The notes under the pieces: generated by a model
The model's database searches: none
Seen by the model: the letters and a program-made list of their open reading frames with translations, nothing else
Told to the model about the DNA's origin: nothing
Made by a program: the position numbers and the translations under genes
Part shown: one piece after another, positions 38,249 through 47,692 of the stretch
How the letters are laid out: every line of letters begins with the position of its first letter
How positions within the stretch are numbered: the stretch's first letter is position 1
NCBI GenBank assembly: GCA_029250945.1
Contig: JAQXEG010000038.1
Span: 44,087 to 108,086, forward strand
DNA length: 64,000 nucleotides
Direction: 5' to 3'
Origin: Yoonia sp.
GTDB lineage: Bacteria; Pseudomonadota; Alphaproteobacteria; Rhodobacterales; Rhodobacteraceae

Positions 38249-38989
38249 ATGCGCGACAACATTAAATTTTGGGACGAACGTGTGGATCTGGCTGCGGCGT
38301 TCCGTTGGACTGCACGGTTGAACATGCATGAAGGTGTGGCCAATCATTTCAGCCTGTCGATCGATGACGATGGCACCAAATTCCTCATGAACCCGAACCA
38401 AGTCCACTTCAGCCGGATCAAAGCAAGCGACATGATCGTCGTTGATGCCAATGACCCTGATACGCTGTCAGGGCCGAACGCGCCGGACCCGACCGCATGG
38501 GGGCTGCACGGTGGTATTCACCGCGGTGTGCCGCACGCCCGATGCTGTATGCATGTGCATTCGATCCACGCGACCGTGCTGGCGTCGCTTGCCGACAGCC
38601 GCCTGCCACCAATCGACCAGAATGCCTGCACATTCTATGGCCGCCACGTGGTTGATGAAAACTATGGCGGGCTCGCGTTTGAGGAAGAAGGGGCGCGCTG
38701 TGCCACGCTTTTGGCCGACCCCAAGGATAAGGTGATGGTCATGGGCAACCACGGCATCATGATTATCGGTGAAACGGTAGCCGAGACATTTAACAGGCTT
38801 TACTACTTTGAACGCGCCTGCGAGACATATATCCGCGCCCTGCAAACGGGCCAGCCGCTGCGGATTATTCCGCATGATATCGCCACAAAAACCAGCCAAG
38901 AGCTTGCCGATTACCCCGAACAGGACGCCCGCCATTTGGCCGAGCTTAAGGCGATCCTTAACGACGAGGGATCAAACTTCGATCAATAG
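38249..38989 (+). CDS. Class II aldolase/adducin-family protein
   Basis: A 246-residue zinc aldolase-like protein. Metal ligands fit the histidines of CCMHVHSIHATVLASL near residue 100 and GNHGIMIIG near residue 165; the N-terminal WTARLNMHEGVANHFS is the typical substrate-phosphate region. These enzymes cleave sugar phosphates such as fuculose- or ribulose-phosphate, but many relatives act on other substrates. An AAGGGG-type site precedes the ATG. Divergent from the galactose-dehydrogenase-like gene, so shared regulation is possible. Confidence 0.85.
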   Translation: MRDNIKFWDERVDLAAAFRWTARLNMHEGVANHFSLSIDDDGTKFLMNPNQVHFSRIKASDMIVVDANDPDTLSGPNAPDPTAWGLHGGIHRGVPHARCCMHVHSIHATVLASLADSRLPPIDQNACTFYGRHVVDENYGGLAFEEEGARCATLLADPKDKVMVMGNHGIMIIGETVAETFNRLYYFERACETYIRALQTGQPLRIIPHDIATKTSQELADYPEQDARHLAELKAILNDEGSNFDQ

Positions 38990-38997
38990 CAGGTGGG

Positions 38998-39621
38998 TTA
39001 CCCCGCCTTGGTGAACGTCAGGATATAGGCAATGTCATCGCGATGATCGGCATCCGCACGATCATCATAAATCCGCGTTTTGACCTGTGTTAGACCCGCA
39101 ATTGCCGCGCCCAAGCCATCGAAATAAGCGGCGAATCCGGCGTCGACGTAATGCACTGCGTTCACAGCCAAAACAAACAGACCACCAGGTTCGGCGATCT
39201 CAAGCAGGTTGTCAATCGCCGTCGGTCCGACATGGCCAAGGGTGAATGTGCCCGCGCTGACGATGCCCATATATTGCGGCAGGTTAAGCTGGACATTGAT
39301 ATTGCCAGTATAAAGATCGCGGTAAATTTGTTTTGACCGCGCCACGCCAAGCATCACGCTTGATAGATCAACACCATCCACGTCAAGCGTCGCTGTCAGA
39401 TGCTCTCCCAGCAATCCCGTGCCAGCACCAACATCCAACACAGGGCCCTTACCCCCCGCCGCGATATAGGCCCGCGCGACTGCTTGCGGCAGCTGATACC
39501 CCTGCGCGTCACCAAACCCGACATCATAGGAATGCGCCCATTCGCGATAAAGCGCATGAATATCCTCTTCGGATGTCATGTCATAGGCCGACCGGAGGTT
39601 CGGAATATCGCTCATTCCCAT
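38998..39621 (-). CDS. Class I SAM-dependent methyltransferase
   Basis: A 207-residue methyltransferase with motif I VLDVGAGTGLLGEHL near residue 60, VDGVDLSSVMLGVARSK as motif II, and an N-terminal EEDIHALYREWAHSYD that is common in small Williams-Beuren-type methyltransferase homologues. Two ATG codons, at 39621 and 39615, are possible; neither has a strong ribosome site. Acceptor unknown. Convergent with the aldolase gene. Confidence 0.82.
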   Translation of the reverse strand: MGMSDIPNLRSAYDMTSEEDIHALYREWAHSYDVGFGDAQGYQLPQAVARAYIAAGGKGPVLDVGAGTGLLGEHLTATLDVDGVDLSSVMLGVARSKQIYRDLYTGNINVQLNLPQYMGIVSAGTFTLGHVGPTAIDNLLEIAEPGGLFVLAVNAVHYVDAGFAAYFDGLGAAIAGLTQVKTRIYDDRADADHRDDIAYILTFTKAG

Positions 39622-39671
39622 ACGCTAGCACAGACTTGCATCCGCGCAAGTCTTAGCCCACAGATCGGGGT

Positions 39672-40532
39672 ATGACAAAAACACTGCTTTCCTTTGGCCA
39701 CGGCTATTCCGCACGCGCATTGACGCGTATCCTGCTTCCCCAAGACTGGCGGGTGATTGGTACCACGCGGTCCGAGGATCGGGCCGTCACCTTGATGAAC
39801 GAGGGGACAGAGCCGCGCATCTGGCCCGGCGCCAATATGGAACCCGCATTGAATGCCGCAACGCATCTGCTGATCTCGGCCGCGCCTGATGAAAACGGTG
39901 ATCCGGTGCTGGGTGCTCTAGGGGATGAAATTGCCAAACGTGCGGGGCAGTTTGAATGGGTCGGATATTTGTCGACCACAGGCGTTTATGGCGACCACGC
40001 GGGCGATTGGGTGACCGAGGAAACACCGCTGACCCCCGCTACAAAGCGCGGCATCGCACGGGTCAATGCCGAGACCGCATGGGCCGCCATTCCCAATCTA
40101 CCACTGCACATCTTCCGCCTTGCTGGTATCTATGGACCGGGTCGTGGTCCGTTTGCCAAGGTGCGCGCAGGCACCGCGCGGCGCATCATCAAACAAGGAC
40201 AGGTGTTCAGCCGCACCCATGTCGCCGATATCGCCCGTGTGTTGGCCGCATCTATCGCGAAACCCAACCCCGGTGCCGCCTATAATGTCTGCGACAACGA
40301 TCCCGCCCCACCCCAAGACGTGATCGGCTACGCGGCAGAACTGCTTGGACTGCCGCTACCCCCCGCAGAGGATTTTGAGGTGGCTGAGATGACGCCAATG
40401 GCGCGCAGTTTTTATGCCGAAAGCAAAAAGGTCAGCAATGATCGGATCAAGGATGAGCTGGGCGTTGACCTGCTTTACCCAGATTATAAGGCGGGGCTTA
40501 GGGCGCTGCTGGCGGCCGAGCTATCCGTCTGA
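39672..40532 (+). CDS. NAD(P)-dependent SDR/epimerase-like protein
   Basis: A 286-residue extended SDR-like protein. The N-terminal FGHGYSARALTRIL is an altered GxxGxxG (YeeZ-like group); YLSTTGVYGDHAGDWVTE carries the Ser/Tyr region and FRLAGIYGPGRGPFAKVRAG follows. The lysine of the YxxxK catalytic pair is not obvious, so the enzyme may be non-classical. It overlaps the convergent membrane protein by 35 bases. Substrate unknown. Confidence 0.82.
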   Translation: MTKTLLSFGHGYSARALTRILLPQDWRVIGTTRSEDRAVTLMNEGTEPRIWPGANMEPALNAATHLLISAAPDENGDPVLGALGDEIAKRAGQFEWVGYLSTTGVYGDHAGDWVTEETPLTPATKRGIARVNAETAWAAIPNLPLHIFRLAGIYGPGRGPFAKVRAGTARRIIKQGQVFSRTHVADIARVLAASIAKPNPGAAYNVCDNDPAPPQDVIGYAAELLGLPLPPAEDFEVAEMTPMARSFYAESKKVSNDRIKDELGVDLLYPDYKAGLRALLAAELSV

Positions 40533-41151
40533 CGCCCCACGCTATTGCAGCGAACACCAGCAAGAACACAATCGCCACGGCGAAGTTCGATCCGTAGAAA
40601 ACTGCACGGCCCGACAGTTCCAGATTGTTCAGGAACGGATAGGGCAGGCCGCTGGTGACTGTGCTAACCGGCACGTCATTCATTGGCATCAGCACAAGTT
40701 CCGACCAAGCCACATAGGCCGCGATGATCCCGAATAACCACGCAAGCGGTGGGCCAAGACGCCGGAAACTGCGGTGAATAAATATCGCGTCGACCCATTG
40801 CAGCAAGGGGCCCAGCGCGTGCAGGTAAAGTTCGAGGTAAAGCGGGCCGAGCTCACCATCGCTCGACACGGACCCCGGATCGGCAAAAAACAGACGCCAG
40901 TAGAGGAAAACGACCATTGCATTGACCACAGCGGTCGCACCCACGAACCCGTCCCAACGGCGGGTGCTGCGCCCTTCGACCAGCGCCATCATGCGGCTGG
41001 CGGCAAAGAACGACATGAACAACGCCCAGATCGTCAGATACCGGAACGGTCCTGCGAAATGCTCAAACGAGCTAAACGCAAGCGTGCGCAGGCAATACCC
41101 CGCCGCAAGCAAGAAAACGATCCACCGAAATATGCGTACTGTCTTTGTCAT
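40498..41151 (-). CDS. Multi-pass membrane protein, unknown function
   Basis: A 217-residue protein with about six membrane helices. Distinct segments are YLTIWALFMSFFAASRMM, LELYLHALGPLLQWVDAIFI and SGLPYPFLNNLELSGRAVFY. The spacing of a buried His and the Tyr-Pro-Phe-Leu segment recalls the FAR-17a/AIG1 membrane hydrolase fold, but I cannot confirm this. I chose the ATG at 41151; the frame extends 21 codons upstream with basic residues. Divergent from the sodium channel across 95 bases. Confidence 0.7.
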   Translation of the reverse strand: MTKTVRIFRWIVFLLAAGYCLRTLAFSSFEHFAGPFRYLTIWALFMSFFAASRMMALVEGRSTRRWDGFVGATAVVNAMVVFLYWRLFFADPGSVSSDGELGPLYLELYLHALGPLLQWVDAIFIHRSFRRLGPPLAWLFGIIAAYVAWSELVLMPMNDVPVSTVTSGLPYPFLNNLELSGRAVFYGSNFAVAIVFLLVFAAIAWGVRRIARPPAAP

Positions 41152-41246
41152 CTGTTTACGCTGCGCAGGAATTGGCCGGCGGGCAAGATTGACGCGGCGT
41201 CGCGCGCGCCCCATATGGGATCAAACAGATCAAAAGGCTTTGCCCC

Positions 41247-42032
41247 ATGTCCTCGCGCGCCCGCACCGCCGAAATCCTTGAACGCCCTTTTGTCGCGCGG
41301 TTCATTGTTGGCGTCATTGTCCTGAATGCGGTGCTGCTGGGATTAGAGACTTCGGCATCGGTTATGGCCCAATTCGGGCCGCTGATCCTGATGCTTGATA
41401 TGATCTGTCTGTGCATTTTCATTGCAGAAATCGCAGCTAAGTTATTTGCGCACGGGATGCGATTTTTCCGCAGCGGCTGGAATATCTTTGATTTCATCAT
41501 TGTTGGCATCGCGCTGGTCCCCGGCGCGCAGGGCTTCTCGGTTCTGCGAGCGTTGCGTATCTTGCGGGTGTTGCGCGTCATCTCGGTGGCGCCAAGCCTG
41601 CGCCGCGTGGTCGAGGGGTTCATCACCGCCCTACCCGGCATGGGATCGGTGTTCCTACTGATGGCGATCATATTCTACATCGGCGCGGTAATGACGACCA
41701 AACTGTTCGGCTCGTCATTCCCCGAATGGTTCGGCACGCTGGGACGGTCAGGCTATTCGCTGTTCCAGATCATGACACTGGAAAGCTGGTCGATGGGCAT
41801 CGTGCGCCCCGTGATGGAAGTGTACCCCTACGCGTGGGCATTCTTTGTGCCATTCATCATGGTCACCACATTCGCCGTCGTGAACCTTCTGGTCGGTTTG
41901 ATCGTGAATTCCATGCAAGACGCCCACCACGAGGATGACGTAGTTGCCACCGACGCCTACCGCGATGAGGTTATGGCCAAGTTGAAAGCGATCGAAGACA
42001 AGCTAGATGCAACGCATGGCAAAGACACCTGA
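41247..42032 (+). CDS. Bacterial voltage-gated sodium channel (NaChBac/NavMs family)
   Basis: A 261-residue six-helix channel subunit that would form a tetramer. S4 carries regularly spaced arginines (RALRILRVLRVISVAPSLRR near residues 100-120), and the pore has the selectivity filter TLESWSM near residue 180, identical to the filter of well-studied sodium-selective bacterial channels. S6 is VNLLVGLIVNSMQDAHH, and the C-terminus (EVMAKLKAIEDKLDATH) is the coiled-coil neck. Such channels are common in marine bacteria; motility and pH control have been suggested elsewhere. The 3' end overlaps a small gene. Confidence 0.95.
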   Translation: MSSRARTAEILERPFVARFIVGVIVLNAVLLGLETSASVMAQFGPLILMLDMICLCIFIAEIAAKLFAHGMRFFRSGWNIFDFIIVGIALVPGAQGFSVLRALRILRVLRVISVAPSLRRVVEGFITALPGMGSVFLLMAIIFYIGAVMTTKLFGSSFPEWFGTLGRSGYSLFQIMTLESWSMGIVRPVMEVYPYAWAFFVPFIMVTTFAVVNLLVGLIVNSMQDAHHEDDVVATDAYRDEVMAKLKAIEDKLDATHGKDT

Positions 42033-42231
42033 CATCCCCGACGCGCATATCAGCGGCATCATTGAAATGGCGCTGTCAGATCACGTGAGCTTCACCGATA
42101 TTCGCACCGAATACGGGGTGAGCGAAAAACAGGTGAAGGCGCTGATGCGCGACAATCTGAAAACTGGAAGCTATCAGGCATGGCGCAAGCGTGTGCGGAC
42201 GTTTAGTGACAGGCGCGAGACGTATAAGTAG
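42007..42231 (+). CDS. Small DUF2805/TIGR03643-type protein
   Basis: A 74-residue protein with the family pattern ISGIIEMALSDHVSFTDI, then YGVSEKQVKALMR and YQAWRKRV, which looks like a small helix-turn-helix fold. The start overlaps the channel gene by 26 bases (a second ATG at 42016 would overlap by 17), so it is translated from the channel message. Function of the family is unknown; nucleic acid binding is a guess from the basic C-terminus. Confidence 0.75.
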   Translation: MQRMAKTPDIPDAHISGIIEMALSDHVSFTDIRTEYGVSEKQVKALMRDNLKTGSYQAWRKRVRTFSDRRETYK

Positions 42232-42258
42232 TTTCGCCGTGCTGCGCACGCCAACACG

Positions 42259-42296
42259 CCGGGGCCAGCCCCGGACCCCAGAGTATTTTGGAAAAA
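42259..42296 (+). repeat. Hairpin plus GAGTATTTTGG element
   Basis: CCGGGGC and GCCCCGG (42259-42265, 42268-42274) form a 7-base stem with a 2-base loop, followed by GAGTATTTTGGAAAAAG. It lies between the convergent DUF2805-type gene and dxs, in the direction of the former, so it may end that transcript. Same family as the elements near 9.3, 36.5, 51.2 and 63.7 kb. Confidence 0.6.
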
Positions 42297-42303
42297 GCGA
42301 AGG

Positions 42304-44214
42304 TTAGGCCCGTTTTTCAAGGGTTACGATGCCGAGCGTGGTCAGAACCTTTATGACGATATCGTCTGCGTTCAGGCCAGCCATGGCATACATGTCATGT
42401 GGGCTGGATTGGTCAATGAACGTGTCGGGTAACACCATGGACCGGAATTTGAGGCCGTCATCAAACACGCCTTCCTCGGCCAAAAGCTGACTGACGTGGC
42501 TGCCAAAGCCGCCAATGGCGCCCTCTTCGATGGTGATCAGCGCCTCGTGATTTGTAGCGAGATCGAGGATCATATCGCGGTCCAGTGGCTTGGCAAAGCG
42601 TGCGTCGGCGATGGTGGGTGTGATACCTTTGGCCGTGAGGGTTTCAGCGGCTGCCTGCACCTCTGATAAGCGGGTGCCAAAGGATAGAAGTGCGACGCGT
42701 GAACCGGTCTGGATCATCCGCCCCTTGCCAATTTCCAGCAGTGCGGGATCATCTGGCATGTCGACACCAACACCCTCGCCACGCGGAAAACGGAAAGCAA
42801 TGGGACCATCATCATAGGCAGCGGCAGTGGCGACCATGCGCACCAACTCAGCCTCATCCGCGGCGGCCATCACGACCATATCGGGCAGGTTAGAAAGGAA
42901 CGCGACATCAAACGCACCCGCGTGCGTGGCCCCATCGGCACCGACCAATCCGGCGCGATCAATTGCAAAGCGTACTGGCAGCCGTTGCAGCGCCACATCG
43001 TGCACGACTTGATCATAGCCACGCTGCAGGAACGTGGAATATAGTGCGCAGAACGGGCGCATGCCACCCGCAGCAAGACTCGCGCTAAAGGTGACCGCAT
43101 GCTGTTCGGCGATGCCCACGTCGAAACAGCGGCTCGCGTAACGTTCCATGAATTTGTTCAATCCTGTGCCATCAGGCATCGCGGCAGTCACGGCGCAAAT
43201 TTTAGGGTCTGTTGCGGCGTATTTGAGCAAGGTATCCGCGAACACGGATGTGTAGGACGGCGCGTTTGACGGGGCTTTTTGCTGTTCGCCGGTCAGCACA
43301 TCAAATTTGCCTGTGGCATGACCACGGTCGCGCGCGGCCTCTGCGGGACCGAAACCCTTACCCTTTTTCGTAATCGCGTGGATCATGATGGGGCCGGTGG
43401 CGCGATCCTTGACGGTGCGCAAAACCTGCAACAACTGGTCCATGTCGTGACCGTCAATGGGGCCGAGATAGCTAAACCCCAACTCCTCGAACAGGGTGCC
43501 ACCGACGGTCATATGTTTGACCATATCGCGGGCGCGTTTCGCCCCCTCGCGGAAGGGTTCAGGCAGCAGGAACACGGCGCCTTTGGCTGCTGCTTTTAAT
43601 TCCTGAAACGGCTCACCGGCGTAAAGCCGCGACAGATAGGACGACATCGCACCCACTGGCGGCGCGATCGACATTTCATTGTCGTTTAGGATCACAATCA
43701 GGCGTTTGCCCAAGTGGCCTGCGTTGTTCATCGCCTCGTACGCCATGCCAGCCGACATCGACCCGTCGCCGATCACGGCAATTGCATCGCCACCACCGCC
43801 GCCCAGATCACGCGCAACGGCAAAGCCGAGTGCTGCCGAAATCGACGTGCTGGAGTGGGCCGCGCCAAAGGGGTCATAGGGGCTTTCGCTGCGTTTGGTG
43901 AAGCCGGACAAACCATCCTTCATCCGCAGGGTGCGGATCCGGTCGCGACGTCCTGTCAGGATTTTATGGGGATAACATTGATGGGACACGTCCCAAATAA
44001 TCTTGTCCTTGGGGGTGTCGAAAACCGCATGCAGGGCGACGGTCATTTCCACAACACCCAGCCCCGCGCCAAGGTGACCACCCGTCACCGACACGGCAGA
44101 AATCGTCTCGACCCGCACCTCATCAGCGAGCTGGCATAGCTGCGCATCGGACAGGGTTTTCATATCCGCCGGCGATTGCACCGTATCAAGGAGAGGGGTC
44201 TTGGGGGTCGTCAT
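42304..44214 (-). CDS. dxs: 1-deoxy-D-xylulose-5-phosphate synthase
   Basis: First enzyme of the MEP isoprenoid pathway; joins pyruvate and glyceraldehyde 3-phosphate with thiamine diphosphate. At 636 residues it is complete. The ThDP motif is [18 protein letters not shown] near residue 150, and [20 protein letters not shown] with [18 protein letters not shown] are Dxs-specific. The ATG at 44214 has an AAGAGG site 11 bases after the ispA stop. It is the last gene of hdac-xseB-ispA-dxs. Confidence 0.98.
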   Translation of the reverse strand: MTTPKTPLLDTVQSPADMKTLSDAQLCQLADEVRVETISAVSVTGGHLGAGLGVVEMTVALHAVFDTPKDKIIWDVSHQCYPHKILTGRRDRIRTLRMKDGLSGFTKRSESPYDPFGAAHSSTSISAALGFAVARDLGGGGGDAIAVIGDGSMSAGMAYEAMNNAGHLGKRLIVILNDNEMSIAPPVGAMSSYLSRLYAGEPFQELKAAAKGAVFLLPEPFREGAKRARDMVKHMTVGGTLFEELGFSYLGPIDGHDMDQLLQVLRTVKDRATGPIMIHAITKKGKGFGPAEAARDRGHATGKFDVLTGEQQKAPSNAPSYTSVFADTLLKYAATDPKICAVTAAMPDGTGLNKFMERYASRCFDVGIAEQHAVTFSASLAAGGMRPFCALYSTFLQRGYDQVVHDVALQRLPVRFAIDRAGLVGADGATHAGAFDVAFLSNLPDMVVMAAADEAELVRMVATAAAYDDGPIAFRFPRGEGVGVDMPDDPALLEIGKGRMIQTGSRVALLSFGTRLSEVQAAAETLTAKGITPTIADARFAKPLDRDMILDLATNHEALITIEEGAIGGFGSHVSQLLAEEGVFDDGLKFRSMVLPDTFIDQSSPHDMYAMAGLNADDIVIKVLTTLGIVTLEKRA

Positions 44215-44224
44215 CAGCGGCCTC

Positions 44225-45142
44225 TTATTTCTTGCGATCAATCACGAAACGCGCAGCATCGCGCAGGGTATCGGCATCGTCACCATAGACCGACAAGGCG
44301 TCACATGCCTCTGCGACCAATTGTGCGGCGCGGGTCTTGGCACCGTCCAGCCCAAGCAAGGATACAAACGTCGCCTTGCCAGCGGCGGCATCTTTGCCGA
44401 CGGCTTTGCCAACCTCATCCGCGTTACCTTCGATATCCAGTGCGTCATCAGCGATCTGGAACGCGAGGCCAAGGCAATCGCCATAGGTTTGCATCGGATC
44501 ATCGGTCTTGCCCGCCATACGCGGCCCCGCCATCGCGGACCACGAGATTAGCGCGCCAGTCTTACCCTTTTGCAGGGTGATAATCTGATCAAGAGTCAGG
44601 GGCGTATCAGCTGTTTCAGCCGCGATATCCATCGCCTGTCCACCGACCATGCCACGAATACCCGCAGCCTGCGCAAGGGTGGTGGACAGGATCAACCGAT
44701 CCTTGATCGCACAATCGGTCTGGGTCACCAATTCAAACGCAAGTGTTTGTAGCGCATCACCGGCAAGTACGGCAATCGCTTCATCCCATTTTTTGTGCAC
44801 GGTTGGCTGACCGCGACGCAGGTCATCGTCATCCATGCAAGGCAGATCGTCATGCACCAGCGAATAAGCGTGAAGCGCCTCAATCGCGGCGGCGGCAGGG
44901 GCCGACTGCGTACCGTCAAATCCGTGCAGTCGCGCACCTTCCATAACCAGAAACGCTCGCAGCGCCTTGCCCCCCGACACGGCGTAGCGCATGGCATCGG
45001 GCAGCGGCCCGTCCAGATGAGCAAGCGCAAGTGCAATGGTCACATCAGCGGCAAGCGCGGCTGTTTGCAATGCATCTGTCAGGGGTTTTGGCTTCATATC
45101 AGTAATCGCTGCGATCCCGCGTGTTTTATCCGCGTTAGCCAT
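44225..45142 (-). CDS. ispA: Polyprenyl (farnesyl/geranylgeranyl) diphosphate synthase
   Basis: Chain-elongating prenyltransferase of about 305 residues. The first Asp-rich motif is [14 protein letters not shown] and the second is QIADDALD; a two-residue insertion within the first motif (DDx4D) marks a short-chain bacterial FPP/GGPP synthase. The ATG at 45142 overlaps the xseB stop by eight bases and is preferred; an ATG 15 codons later is possible. It supplies precursors for ubiquinone and undecaprenyl phosphate. Confidence 0.95.
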   Translation of the reverse strand: MANADKTRGIAAITDMKPKPLTDALQTAALAADVTIALALAHLDGPLPDAMRYAVSGGKALRAFLVMEGARLHGFDGTQSAPAAAAIEALHAYSLVHDDLPCMDDDDLRRGQPTVHKKWDEAIAVLAGDALQTLAFELVTQTDCAIKDRLILSTTLAQAAGIRGMVGGQAMDIAAETADTPLTLDQIITLQKGKTGALISWSAMAGPRMAGKTDDPMQTYGDCLGLAFQIADDALDIEGNADEVGKAVGKDAAAGKATFVSLLGLDGAKTRAAQLVAEACDALSVYGDDADTLRDAARFVIDRKK

Positions 45143-45371
45143 CCAATGGGGCCGTCGCGGCGGCGTTCCCGTCAGCATCCAACGTCAGCTTGGCCACTTT
45201 TTCCTCAGCACGCTTTAGCTCTGACTGGCAGCGGGCGCGCAAGGCAGCACCGCGTTCATACAGCGCAATGCTATCGTCCAGCGCAACATCGCCGCGTTCC
45301 AGCTGGCCAACCACTTGTTCCAGTGCGGCAATCGCCTGTTCAAAGGTCATTTCATTTACATCATCGGCCAT
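45135..45371 (-). CDS. xseB: Exodeoxyribonuclease VII small subunit
   Basis: A 78-residue helical protein with the family core MTFEQAIAALEQVVGQLERG followed by VALDDSIALYERG. It partners XseA in single-strand DNA degradation; xseA is not in the window. The start overlaps the upstream deacetylase gene by 11 bases and the end overlaps ispA by eight, an order often kept in alphaproteobacteria. Confidence 0.95.
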   Translation of the reverse strand: MADDVNEMTFEQAIAALEQVVGQLERGDVALDDSIALYERGAALRARCQSELKRAEEKVAKLTLDADGNAAATAPLDG

Positions 45372-46290
45372 TGGCTCTCTCCCTTAAAACGGTCACATGG
45401 GCAGCGGCAGATGCGCCCAGCGCAGGCAAATCATACCCGCCCTCAAGGCTCGATACCACCCGCCCCTGACAATGACGATCCGCCAAATCACAAAGCTGGT
45501 TTGTGACCCATGTAAAATCATCCTCGACCAAGTTCATACCTGCCAATGGATCATCTTTATGTGCATCAAATCCCGCCGATATGATCAGAATTTCAGGAGA
45601 GAACGCATCGACACGCGGCAGCACCACCTGCGCCATCACATCGCGAAACGACTTTGACCCTGCACCATCGGGCAGCGGGCAATTCAGCACGTTGCCGACA
45701 CCCGTTTCATGGGCGGCACCGGTGCCAGGATACAGCGGCATCTGGTGGGTAGAGCAAAATAGAATGCGCGGATCATCCTCGACCAAATCTTGGGTGCCGT
45801 TGCCATGATGCACGTCGAAATCAACAATGGCGACGCGCGATAGACCGTGGTGATCCAACGCATGCTTCGCCGCAATCGCAACATTGCCAAAGAAGCAAAA
45901 ACCCATTGGCGTTTCACGTTCGGCATGGTGACCGGGCGGGCGCATGGCGACAAAGGCGTTGGGCGCATCGCCCGCCATCACCAAATCAACGGCACGCACA
46001 ACGCCGCCCACACCGCGAAACGCGGCCTCTAGCGTGCCGACTGACATATGCGTATCAGCGTCCAATGACCGCCAGCCTTCATTCGGGGCAGCGGCGCGGA
46101 TCGCGTTGATGTGGGCCTGCGGATGGGCGCGCAGGATATCATCCTCTGCCCCCATTGGTGCTGTGACCCGGTGCAAATCCATGCCCTTCGTCGCACCCAA
46201 AACGGCATCCAGCCGCGCCACTTGTTCAGGGTGGCCAGGTGGGGTCACATGATCGAAACACGCGTCATGGGTCACAAGCGCTGTGCGCAT
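45361..46290 (-). CDS. Histone deacetylase-family amidohydrolase
   Basis: A 309-residue zinc deacetylase of the class II HDAC/AcuC/polyamine deacetylase superfamily. The key residues are visible: the RPPGHHAE tandem histidines near residue 120, DVHHGNGTQDLVEDD with zinc-binding Asp and His near 160, and ISAGFDAHKDDPLAGM with the second zinc Asp near 235. Bacterial members act on acetylated small molecules or proteins; the natural substrate is unknown. The ATG has a GAGGTG site. First gene of the isoprenoid operon. Confidence 0.93.
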   Translation of the reverse strand: MRTALVTHDACFDHVTPPGHPEQVARLDAVLGATKGMDLHRVTAPMGAEDDILRAHPQAHINAIRAAAPNEGWRSLDADTHMSVGTLEAAFRGVGGVVRAVDLVMAGDAPNAFVAMRPPGHHAERETPMGFCFFGNVAIAAKHALDHHGLSRVAIVDFDVHHGNGTQDLVEDDPRILFCSTHQMPLYPGTGAAHETGVGNVLNCPLPDGAGSKSFRDVMAQVVLPRVDAFSPEILIISAGFDAHKDDPLAGMNLVEDDFTWVTNQLCDLADRHCQGRVVSSLEGGYDLPALGASAAAHVTVLRERANGR

Positions 46291-46317
46291 ATTACACCTC
46301 TTTGATTATGGACGGGA

Positions 46318-47031
46318 TTATTGGCCGGAACTTGTGACAGGTGCCAGCATATACCCCTCACCGCGCACAGTCTGCAAATAGCGGGGCTGCTTTGGGTCAA
46401 CCTCGATCTTACGGCGCAAGCGGGTGATCTGGACATCGACAGCGCGTTCCTGTGTCTGACTGCCAGAGCGCGACAATTCCTCGACCAGCTTGGCGCGACT
46501 CACAGGGGTAGCGGGCTGGGCGGAAAAGATACGCATCAGCTGCCCTTCGGTCGCGGTCAGACGGACGGGCGCATCGTCCCGCCACATCTCGCCACGCTCG
46601 ATATCATAGCGGACAGGACCAAGGTTCAGCACCTTGGGCGCGACAACCGCAGGTTCGGCCACCGGCACACGGCGCAAGATCGCATTGATCCGCAACAACA
46701 GCTCCTTAGGCTCGAACGGCTTGGCCAGATAATCATCCGCGCCCGCCTCTAGCCCCGAAATCCGGTCGCCTGTGTCACCCTTGGCGGTCAGCAACATGAT
46801 CGGCGTCGTGATCGTTTTGCGCAGATCGCGGCACAGGATCATCCCGTCCTCACCCGGCATCATCACATCCAGCACGATCAGATCAAATTCCAACCCCGAC
46901 AAAATCCGCCGTGCATGAGCCGCATCGCGCGCAGTGGACACCAGAAACCCTGACCGCATCAAGAATTTCTGCAACAGACCGCGAATCCGCTCGTCATCGT
47001 CGACAATCAACAGGTGTGCGTCATCAGCCAT
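46318..47031 (-). CDS. petR: OmpR-family response regulator PetR
   Basis: A 237-residue response regulator: receiver domain with acidic pocket VDDDER and phospho-Asp in DLIVLDVMMPGEDG near residue 55, then a winged helix (TRLRRKIEVDPKQPRYLQTV). The ATG shares a base with the petP stop (TGATG at 47029-47033). In Rhodobacter capsulatus petP (MarR type) and petR form such an operon and are needed for bc1 complex expression; order, sizes and families match. No sensor kinase lies next to it. Confidence 0.9.
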   Translation of the reverse strand: MADDAHLLIVDDDERIRGLLQKFLMRSGFLVSTARDAAHARRILSGLEFDLIVLDVMMPGEDGMILCRDLRKTITTPIMLLTAKGDTGDRISGLEAGADDYLAKPFEPKELLLRINAILRRVPVAEPAVVAPKVLNLGPVRYDIERGEMWRDDAPVRLTATEGQLMRIFSAQPATPVSRAKLVEELSRSGSQTQERAVDVQITRLRRKIEVDPKQPRYLQTVRGEGYMLAPVTSSGQ

Positions 47032-47537
47032 CAGTCTGTTCCATCCTTCGTCGTCACATAATGCTGGCGCATATCTTCATCCATCATCGCCTCGAGCACG
47101 GCGCGAAAACCGGCCACCGCCTCTGGCCCTGCTGTGCGGTAGGCCCGGCGCATTCGGTCGCATTGCGCATCCGACAATTCACGTTCCAACGCGGCGCCCG
47201 CATCTGTCAAATGCAAATGGCGTTCACGCTTGTCCACGCGCCCCACGGTCGACGACACCAAACCGTCTGCGATCAATGTGCGCAACACACGATTAAGCGA
47301 CTGTTTTGTAACCCCAAGAATATTGAGCAGGTTATTGACCGTCGTGCCCGGACTGCGATGAATGAAATGCACCGCACGGTGATGCGCACGGCCATATGCC
47401 TTGGTCGTCAGAATACGGTCGGGATCGGCCGTAAACCCGCGATAGGCGAAAAACATCGCCTCAATGCCCTTACGTACCTGATTATCGGTCAGAAATAGCA
47501 GGCTTTGCCCACCTTGCGGCTGTCCACCCTGCGCCAT
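47031..47537 (-). CDS. petP: MarR-family regulator PetP
   Basis: A 168-residue winged-helix regulator. The HTH region is GTTVNNLLNILGVTKQSLNR near residue 60, and the wing is GLVSSTVGRVDKRERHLHLT. The start is the ATG at 47537 behind GGGGAGG; upstream codons in frame are not family-like. Order petP-petR matches Rhodobacter. A perfect palindrome lies 26 bases upstream of the ATG and may be its own operator. Confidence 0.88.
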   Translation of the reverse strand: MAQGGQPQGGQSLLFLTDNQVRKGIEAMFFAYRGFTADPDRILTTKAYGRAHHRAVHFIHRSPGTTVNNLLNILGVTKQSLNRVLRTLIADGLVSSTVGRVDKRERHLHLTDAGAALERELSDAQCDRMRRAYRTAGPEAVAGFRAVLEAMMDEDMRQHYVTTKDGTD

Positions 47538-47563
47538 GATGCGGGGCCTCCCCTTACAATTGT

Positions 47564-47581
47564 TGACGTAACAATACGTCA
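47564..47581. promoter_or_regulatory. Palindrome upstream of petP, candidate MarR-type operator
   Basis: TGACGTA and TACGTCA form a perfect 7-base inverted repeat around ACAA. A second palindrome, TTGTT/AACAA around GACGT (47560-47574), overlaps it. Size and position fit the binding site of a MarR dimer controlling petPR, and perhaps the divergent ilvE gene. Confidence 0.6.
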
Positions 47582-47587
47582 GCTTTG

Positions 47588-47616
47588 TTGACATTCCAAG
47601 ACGTTCTGGATATCGA
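47588..47616 (+). promoter_or_regulatory. Probable sigma70-type promoter of ilvE
   Basis: TTGACA (47588-47593) and TATCGA (47611-47616) are separated by exactly 17 bases. The -35 is perfect and the -10 matches at three or four positions. The ilvE ATG is 77 bases downstream. Confidence 0.5.
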
Positions 47617-47692
47617 TTCTTACAAACTACGTAACTTTATGTCCGAAACGGACCTTAATGCGTAATAAATGCAAATTTTACAGGAGGCTGCA

